Below are positions 6,846 to 10,842 of a stretch of DNA of 10,842 nt, piece by piece; the first letter of the stretch is position 1, and every line of letters starts with the position of its first letter. The DNA comes from JANXAZ01 sp037446605. GTDB taxonomy: Bacteria; Pseudomonadota; Alphaproteobacteria; Geminicoccales; Geminicoccaceae. The translations under genes and the position numbers were made by a program. Where the stretch lies: contig JBBIIE010000113.1 in NCBI GenBank assembly GCA_037446605.1, positions 1-10,842 on the forward strand. The letters run 5' to 3'. Under the pieces are notes generated by a model. That model was not told the origin of the DNA and made no database searches. It worked only from the letters and a program-made list of their open reading frames with translations.

Positions 6846-7784
6846 ACGGCCGCGCCCGATCTCGTCGCGCTGACCGGCGCCACCGGCTTCCTCGGCCGGC
6901 ACCTGGCGGCCCGCCTCCGGCAGCGCGGCCCGCGCGTGCGCGCGCTGGTCCGCCGCGAGGATCCGCGCCTCGAGGCGCTCGGCGTGACGCAACTGCAGGG
7001 CGGGCTCGAGAGTCCCGAGGCCCTCGCGGCGCTGGTCGAGGGAGCGGGCTGCGTGGTGCACGCGGCCGGGCTCGTGCGGGCGCCGGGTCCCTCGGCCTTC
7101 GCCGCCGCCAACGCCCAGGGCACGGCCCGGCTCGCCGAGGCGGCCGCGGCCCGCGCCGAGGGCGCCCGCTTCCTCCTGGTCTCCTCGCTCGCCGCGCGCG
7201 CCCCGGCCGTCTCGCCCTACGCCTCGAGCAAGCGTCGGGCGGAGCTGGAGCTCGAGCGGCGCGCCGGCGCGCTCGTGCCCATCCTGCTCCGCCCGCCCGC
7301 CATCTACGGCCCCGGCGACCGCGCCACCCTGCCCATCCTGGCGCAGCTCGCGCGTGGCTGGCTCGTGGCGCCGCGCGCCCGTACCAACCGCTTCTCGCTG
7401 ATCTACGTCGAGGATCTGGCGGAGCTCGTGGTCCGGCTGGTCGAGCGGCCGCCCGAGGCCGGAAGCGTGCTGGAGCCGGACGATGCCCGGCCGGGCGGCT
7501 ACGGCTGGCGCGATCTGGCCGAGATCGCCGCGGCGCGGACCGGCCGCCGCGTCCGGCTGGTGGAACTGCCGCGGCCCGTGCTCGCCGCCGCCGCCTGGAT
7601 GGCGGAGCTGGGTGCCCGGCCGCTCGGCGCCGCACCGCCCATCTCCCGCGGCAAGGTGGCCGAGCTGTTCCACCCGGACTGGCTCGCCGCCGGCACGCCG
7701 GGGCTCGACTGGCGACCCCGGACCGGCTTCGCCGAGGGGTTCGAGCGCACGCTCGCCTGGTACCGTGCGGAGGGCTGGCTTTGA
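6846..7784 (+). CDS. cerR: NAD(P)-dependent epimerase/dehydratase-type ceramide reductase, CerR-like; no canonical start codon
   Basis: This is an extended short-chain dehydrogenase. In Caulobacter the same-position gene (CC_1164-type) is proposed to reduce the keto group of the sphingoid backbone. Read from ACG 6846 it is 312 residues, beginning (M)AAPDLVALTGATGFLGRHL. GATGFLG (11-17) is the Rossmann nucleotide-binding loop after a normal first beta strand. Ser113/Ser114, Tyr125 and Lys129 (SPYASSK) are the catalytic set. RPPAIYGPGD is typical of NAD-dependent epimerases. There is no ATG, GTG or TTG in this frame before GTG 6936, and starting there would remove the whole dinucleotide loop. 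ACG 6846 gives the most natural N-terminus, and CTG 6870 is a poorer alternative. A sequencing error or an ATG-to-ACG mutation is also possible. No clear Shine-Dalgarno precedes it. The stop overlaps the acpR start by 4 bases. Confidence 0.82.
   Translation, partial: TAAPDLVALTGATGFLGRHLAARLRQRGPRVRALVRREDPRLEALGVTQLQGGLESPEALAALVEGAGCVVHAAGLVRAPGPSAFAAANAQGTARLAEAAAARAEGARFLLVSSLAARAPAVSPYASSKRRAELELERRAGALVPILLRPPAIYGPGDRATLPILAQLARGWLVAPRARTNRFSLIYVEDLAELVVRLVERPPEAGSVLEPDDARPGGYGWRDLAEIAAARTGRRVRLVELPRPVLAAAAWMAELGARPLGAAPPISRGKVAELFHPDWLAAGTPGLDWRPRTGFAEGFERTLAWYRAEGWL
7769..7774 (+). promoter_or_regulatory. Ribosome binding site that decides the acpR start
   Basis: GGAGGG lies inside the end of cerR and 6 bases before TTG 7781. 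The later ATG codons at 7817 and 7829 have no Shine-Dalgarno, so this site favours the TTG, whose TTGA overlaps the cerR stop. Confidence 0.65.
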
Positions 7785-8086
7785 GCCGGGGATTGCGCGA
7801 CGGCGGCAAAGCCGCCATGCGTGCGGCCATGACGGCCCCCGACCCGGATCGCCTGCTGGCCGAGATCGGCGAGCTGGTCGCCCGCTTCGCCCCGCCCGGC
7901 GCGGCGATCGAGCGGACGACGGAGCTGACCTCCGATCTCTCGATCGACTCCGTCGCGGCGATGGATCTCGTGATGGAGATCGAGGACCGCTACGGCATCG
8001 ACGTTCCGGTCAACGAGATCGCCGATCTCGTCACCGTCGGCGATCTGGTCGACCTCGTGGCGAGGCAGCTCGGAGCGCGCGCCTGA
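7781..8086 (+). CDS. acpR: Acyl carrier protein dedicated to sphingolipid synthesis
   Basis: This is a 101-residue carrier protein that should hold the fatty acyl chain, made by AasR, on a phosphopantetheine arm for use by Spt. The attachment serine is Ser57 in LSIDSVAAMDLVMEIEDRYG, followed by an acidic second helix and GIDVPVNEIADLVTVGDLVDLV, the normal order of ACP helices. The carrier domain proper starts near residue 21. The first 16 residues (SRGLRDGGKAAMRAAM) are an extension unlike ordinary ACPs, and ATG 7817 or 7829 would remove most or all of it. TTG 7781 is chosen because of the GGAGGG 6 bases upstream and the TTGA overlap with cerR, which implies translational coupling. Only one base separates its stop from the spt ATG. 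It is distinct from a housekeeping AcpP by context and sequence. Confidence 0.88.
   Translation: MSRGLRDGGKAAMRAAMTAPDPDRLLAEIGELVARFAPPGAAIERTTELTSDLSIDSVAAMDLVMEIEDRYGIDVPVNEIADLVTVGDLVDLVARQLGARA
7802..7816 (+). other. Hairpin in the acpR 5' end
   Basis: GGCGGC-AAA-GCCGCC is a perfect 6-bp stem with a 3-base loop, ending right at ATG 7817. It lies within the acpR N-terminal extension if translation begins at TTG 7781, or in the leader if it begins at 7817 or 7829. Such a stem could reduce initiation at the later ATGs; its function is unproven. Confidence 0.55.
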
Positions 8087-8087
8087 G

Positions 8088-9299
8088 ATGGACATCTTCG
8101 ACAAGTACGAGGCGCTGGCGGGGCGCCGTGCCCAGCTCCTGGCGGCGGGTGCCGACCCGTTCCACCTGGAGATCGAGAGACTGGACGGCCCGACCAGCGC
8201 GGTGATCGCCGGCCGCCCCACCATCCTGCTCGGCACCAACAACTATCTGGGGCTCACCTTCGATCCGGCCTGCATCGAGGCCGGGGTGCGGGCGCTGCGC
8301 GCCGAGGGCACGGGGACCACCGGCTCGCGCATCGCCAACGGAACCTACGGCGGCCACCGCGCGCTCGAGGCGGAGATCGCGGACTTCATGGGGCGCCGGT
8401 CGGCGATCGTCTTCACGACCGGCTACCAGGCCAACCTCGCCACGATCGGGGCGCTCGCCGGACCCAAGGACGTGATCCTGGTGGACAGCGACTGGCACGC
8501 CTCGATCCTCGACGGCTGCCTGCTCTCGAGCGCCAGGGTCGTGCGCTTCAGGCACAACGATCCGGAGGACCTCGACCGCCGCCTGGAGCGCAACCCGACG
8601 CCGGAGGGCTGCCGGCTGATCGTCGCCGAGGGCCTCTACAGCATGCTCGGCGACGTCGCGCGGCTGCGCGAGATCACGGCGGTCAAGCGGCGCCACGGCG
8701 CCTTCCTGCTGCTCGACGAGGCGCACTCGCTCGGCGTGTTCGGCGCCCGCGGGCGGGGTGTGGCCGAGGCGCTCGGGGTCGAGGCCGAGGTCGACTTCGT
8801 CGTCGGGACCTTCTCGAAGTCCCTGGGTGGTATCGGCGGCTACGCGGTCTCCGACCATCCGCGCTTCGATCTGCTGCGGGTGTGCGCCCGACCCTACATG
8901 TTCACGGCTTCGCCCGGGCCGGCCACGATCGCCACGGTGCGCGCGGCGCTCGCCCAGATCCGCGCCCGGCCGGAGCTGCGCGAGCGCATCTGGGCGAACG
9001 CCCGCGCGCTCCACGCCGGCCTCGAGCGGCTGGGCCTCACCCTCGCCGCCCCGCCGAGCCCGATCCTGTCGGTCCGCCTGCCCGACGAGCGCGTGGCGGT
9101 GCTCGCCTGGAACCGGCTCCTCGAGCTCGGCGTGTACGTCAACCTGGCGATCCCGCCCGGCACCCCCGGCGGGGTGTCGCTGCTGCGCTGCAGCGTGTCG
9201 GCCGCGCACACGCCGGCGCAGATCGAGACGGTGCTCGAGCGGTTCTCCCGGCTGGCCACCGAGCTCGCCACGCTCGCGGCACCCGCGGCGGCCGAGTAG
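8088..9299 (+). CDS. spt: Serine palmitoyltransferase
   Basis: This is a 403-residue PLP enzyme of the alpha-oxoamine synthase family. It condenses L-serine with an acyl thioester (here probably acyl-AcpR) to give the 3-keto long-chain base, the first committed step of sphingolipid synthesis. GTGTTGSR (74-81) followed by IANGTYGGH (82-90) is the serine palmitoyltransferase form of the substrate loop; 8-amino-7-oxononanoate synthase and 2-amino-3-ketobutyrate ligase have different sequences here. His137 (DSDWHAS) should stack on the PLP ring, Asp210-Glu-Ala-His213 binds the cofactor, and Lys244 in GTFSKSLGG forms the Schiff base. There is no membrane segment, in keeping with soluble bacterial enzymes of about 400-420 residues. 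It is the last gene of the operon, starting one base after the acpR stop. The nearest GGAG is 12 bases before the ATG, so coupling from acpR is likely. The 3' end faces the nucleotidyltransferase gene, 6 bases away. Confidence 0.92.
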   Translation: MDIFDKYEALAGRRAQLLAAGADPFHLEIERLDGPTSAVIAGRPTILLGTNNYLGLTFDPACIEAGVRALRAEGTGTTGSRIANGTYGGHRALEAEIADFMGRRSAIVFTTGYQANLATIGALAGPKDVILVDSDWHASILDGCLLSSARVVRFRHNDPEDLDRRLERNPTPEGCRLIVAEGLYSMLGDVARLREITAVKRRHGAFLLLDEAHSLGVFGARGRGVAEALGVEAEVDFVVGTFSKSLGGIGGYAVSDHPRFDLLRVCARPYMFTASPGPATIATVRAALAQIRARPELRERIWANARALHAGLERLGLTLAAPPSPILSVRLPDERVAVLAWNRLLELGVYVNLAIPPGTPGGVSLLRCSVSAAHTPAQIETVLERFSRLATELATLAAPAAAE

Positions 9300-9305
9300 C
9301 CGGGC

Positions 9306-10214
9306 TCAGCGGACTGCGCCGCGCCGGCGCAGCCGCGGCAGGAGAAGGAGCCCGGCCAGGATCGGGTGGCGGCGCTGCCAGGGGGTGAGTACGAGCCGTT
9401 CGCCCGAGTGGCGCTCGATCTTCCAGGCGAGATAGTCCGCCCCGCCCTCGAAGGTGAAGGCGGCCTTGGCGAGCCTGAGCGCCGAGCGCAGCTTGCCGAC
9501 CACCCGTCGCCGCGCCCAGAGCCGGCGGGCGCGCGCCGCGGCGCGGGCGTCGGGGACGGGCAGCTCGGCGAGGCACGCCGCGCCGAGCCGTTCGTAGCGC
9601 TCGGTCGCCGCCGCCACGATCGAGGCGGCCCGGCCCGGCGGCTCGGCGCGGAGCTCGGTCCGATAGGTGAGGGCGAAGGCCCGCTCGAACAGCTCGAGCG
9701 GCGTCGGTGCCCGGCCCAGAAGGGGTCGTGCGGCTGCCGCGAGGGTCCGGACCGAGCGGGCGAGGAGCCGGTGCACGCGCCGCTCGACCGCCGCATCCGC
9801 CGCCCAGGCGAGCGCCGTGGGCTGGGCGAGCCGGGCCCAGAAATAGGGCTCGAGCGTCTCCGGCCCGACCAGCCGCTCGAGCCGGCCGAGGTCGACGACC
9901 GCGACCTTGGCACGGACCGTGCGCCCGGCATGTGGTGCCGCGATCTGCAGCACGGCGGGCGGGAGCCAAGCGGTGAGCCGGCGCAGGAGCCGACCCGTCG
10001 CCAGGCCCGCATAGCCGTCGGTCAGCACGTAGAGGTCGACCAGCCGACCGCGATCCTCCCCGTCGCGCAGGCAGCTGCCGTAGAACAGCACCGCCCGCGC
10101 CGAGGTTCCGATCCGGGTGCGGCCCGCCTCGACCACGGCGCGCACCGCGGCCGGCACCGGCATCGCCGCCTCGGCGGCGACCCGATCGAGCACCGGGTCG
10201 GCGAGCTCGGGCAT
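9306..10214 (-). CDS. Tam41-like nucleotidyltransferase, possible lipid-phosphate cytidylyltransferase
   Basis: This is a 302-residue protein with a polymerase-beta-type nucleotidyltransferase signature: FYGSCLRDGEDRGRLVDLYVL, with Gly46-Ser47 and Asp60 in VDLYVL. Only one aspartate is visible in the usual D-x-D position. The following RAKVAVVDLGRLERLV..., with PYFWARLAQPTALAW (to about 137), resembles the conserved 'kyGV....L..DL..W..LY.AGRL.KP' segment of Tam41, the mitochondrial CDP-diacylglycerol synthase. A conserved-looking C-terminus, DYLAWKIERHSGERLVLTPW, follows near 262. It probably forms a unit with the kinase-family gene just upstream (6 bases apart) and converges on spt. By context it may activate a phosphorylated ceramide or diacylglycerol with CTP, which is inference. 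ATG 10214 has no good Shine-Dalgarno; the second ATG, at residue 18, has GAGG before it and is a possible alternative. Confidence 0.6.
   Translation of the reverse strand: MPELADPVLDRVAAEAAMPVPAAVRAVVEAGRTRIGTSARAVLFYGSCLRDGEDRGRLVDLYVLTDGYAGLATGRLLRRLTAWLPPAVLQIAAPHAGRTVRAKVAVVDLGRLERLVGPETLEPYFWARLAQPTALAWAADAAVERRVHRLLARSVRTLAAAARPLLGRAPTPLELFERAFALTYRTELRAEPPGRAASIVAAATERYERLGAACLAELPVPDARAAARARRLWARRRVVGKLRSALRLAKAAFTFEGGADYLAWKIERHSGERLVLTPWQRRHPILAGLLLLPRLRRRGAVR
9314..9332. other. Hairpin at the convergent ends of spt and the nucleotidyltransferase gene
   Basis: CTGCGCCG (9314-9321) and CGGCGCAG (9325-9332) form a perfect 8-bp stem with a 3-base loop. It starts 15 bases after the spt stop, inside the last codons of the minus-strand gene. 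It has no T-tract. It could be a termination or 3'-end signal for the sphingolipid operon, or simply arise from arginine codons. Confidence 0.45.
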
Positions 10215-10220
10215 CCGGGC

Positions 10221-10842
10221 TCAGAGCCGCACGAACCGCAGCGCGTGCGGGGCGGTGATCACGAGCGGCCGGCCCGGCTCCGGCCGGTAGAACTGGCCGT
10301 CGATCGTGACCTCGCCCGGAAGCTCCAGCTCGGCGCGCGCGCTGCCGCGGCTGAAGAAGCTGTCCTCGGGCAGGTCGCGGCGGTCGCCGCCGTAGAGCAC
10401 GCGCAGCGCCCGGCGGACGAGACCCTCGGCCGGCTGCCGGATCGCGGTCAGGCGGAACGGCCGCGTGAGCCCATTCCAGAAGGGCCTGGAGGCGAGCACC
10501 AGGCGGTCGAGGGTGGTGGCGAGCAGGAGGAGCTGGCGGCCCTCGCGGACCTCGCCGTCCTCGAAGCGCATGGCGACCGGCGCGCCCTCGAGCATGCCGG
10601 GCGGGCGGCGGCCGCGGGCGAGGCCCCAGAGGATGCCGGCGAGCGTCGCCAGATGCGCGAGCTCGCCCTTGAGCCCGAGCGCGTGCACCCGGCTCTTGCA
10701 GAGATGGATGGCGTCGGTGATGCCGAGGGCGCCGAGGAACATGCCGCACTGCGCCCGGCCACCCTCGAGGCCGGCGACGCGCAGCACCCGCCGGTCGACG
10801 AGGTGGCGCTCGAGCCGGCCGGCGCGTGCCGCCGCGAGCAGG
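10221..10842 (-). CDS. Diacylglycerol/ceramide kinase-family protein, C-terminal part (cut by right edge)
   Basis: The minus-strand frame is open from the right edge down to a stop at 10221 and shows the last 206 residues. The GTG at 10787 is only an internal codon; the coherent sequence continues upstream of it as LLAAARAGRLERHLVDRRVLRVAG. The visible part resembles the C-terminal beta-rich domain of the DAGK/LCB5/YegS lipid kinase family. This includes the ending GEVTIDGQFYRPEPGRPLVI followed by TAPHALRFVRL, where an '(I/L)DGE/Q' turn and a final 'ALRF' strand are typical. The GGDGT nucleotide-binding loop would be in the missing N-terminal half. Next to ceramide-synthesis genes it is a good candidate for ceramide kinase (like Caulobacter CpgB), but a diacylglycerol kinase cannot be excluded. 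Its stop is 6 bases before the nucleotidyltransferase start, suggesting one transcript. Confidence 0.7.
   Translation of the reverse strand, partial: LLAAARAGRLERHLVDRRVLRVAGLEGGRAQCGMFLGALGITDAIHLCKSRVHALGLKGELAHLATLAGILWGLARGRRPPGMLEGAPVAMRFEDGEVREGRQLLLLATTLDRLVLASRPFWNGLTRPFRLTAIRQPAEGLVRRALRVLYGGDRRDLPEDSFFSRGSARAELELPGEVTIDGQFYRPEPGRPLVITAPHALRFVRL

Noticed and set aside
4993..6873. A 626-codon open frame covering aasR in another frame
   Set aside because: Its translation is Arg/Ala/Gly/Pro-rich without motifs, whereas the 5030-6823 frame has all ANL-superfamily motifs.
3590..7123. A 1177-codon open frame on the minus strand
   Set aside because: Only its last 229 codons (3590-4279) are a real gene. 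The rest is low-complexity Arg/Ala/Gly-rich sequence antisense to aasR and the intergenic region, as expected from extreme GC content.
6936..7784. cerR starting at GTG 6936
   Set aside because: This would remove the first beta strand and the GATGFLG nucleotide loop, which are clearly encoded just upstream in the same frame.
8031..9209. A 392-codon minus-strand frame opposite spt
   Set aside because: It is antisense to spt, which has every catalytic residue of its family; the antisense product has no recognisable motif.
8088..9299. Biotin synthesis enzyme (8-amino-7-oxononanoate synthase) or glycine C-acetyltransferase instead of spt
   Set aside because: The TTGSR..NGTY..H segment and the neighbouring acyl-ACP ligase, ACP and reductase fit serine palmitoyltransferase; no biotin or threonine catabolism genes are nearby.
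9139..10749. A 536-codon minus-strand frame overlapping the nucleotidyltransferase and kinase genes
   Set aside because: Its composition is Arg/Ala/Gly/Pro-rich, and it crosses two well-supported minus-strand genes in another frame.

Overview
The window looks like chromosomal DNA of a very GC-rich alphaproteobacterium; the order cannot be fixed from sequence alone. Three observations support this: a perfect alphaproteobacterial-type SOS box (GAAC-N7-GAAC direct repeat) in front of a dnaE2 polymerase gene; a four-gene set matching the sphingolipid (ceramide) precursor operon known from Caulobacter and its relatives; and extreme G/C bias at third codon positions, which also creates very long spurious ORFs on the wrong strand or frame.

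Layout. (1) 1-234, minus strand: 5' part of a Uma2-family nuclease-fold gene, running off the left edge. (2) 235-352: a divergent regulatory gap with the LexA box at 306-320 and a strong Shine-Dalgarno that places the dnaE2 start at TTG 353. (3) 353-3580, plus: dnaE2 (ImuC), the SOS-induced error-prone polymerase, here without imuA/imuB beside it. (4) 3590-4279, minus: a UPF0173 metallo-beta-lactamase-fold hydrolase, tail to tail with dnaE2. (5) 4280-4727: a divergent gap with a perfect 14-bp tandem duplication, then a small exported protein of unknown function ending in a strong hairpin. (6) 4768-5029: a non-coding leader with an AT-richer pocket and a 15-bp inverted repeat. (7) 5030-9299, plus: aasR - cerR - acpR - spt, tightly packed. 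(8) 9306-10842, minus: a Tam41-like nucleotidyltransferase and, upstream of it, the C-terminal part of a diacylglycerol/ceramide-kinase-family protein cut by the right edge.

How the genes work together. By analogy with Caulobacter, AasR adenylates a fatty acid and loads it onto the dedicated carrier AcpR. Spt condenses the acyl-AcpR with serine to give a 3-keto long-chain base, and CerR is the NAD(P)-dependent reductase of the keto group. The N-acyltransferase (bCerS) that completes ceramide is not in the window. The two convergent genes could act next: the kinase phosphorylating ceramide (or a diacylglycerol) and the nucleotidyltransferase activating the phosphate with CTP for head-group attachment. 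That last step is inference.

Most notable: cerR has no ATG, GTG or TTG before its Rossmann motif. The best N-terminus begins at an ACG codon (6846) just after a hairpin that spans the aasR stop codon. Next in interest are the kinase/nucleotidyltransferase pair beside ceramide genes, and the stand-alone SOS-controlled dnaE2.
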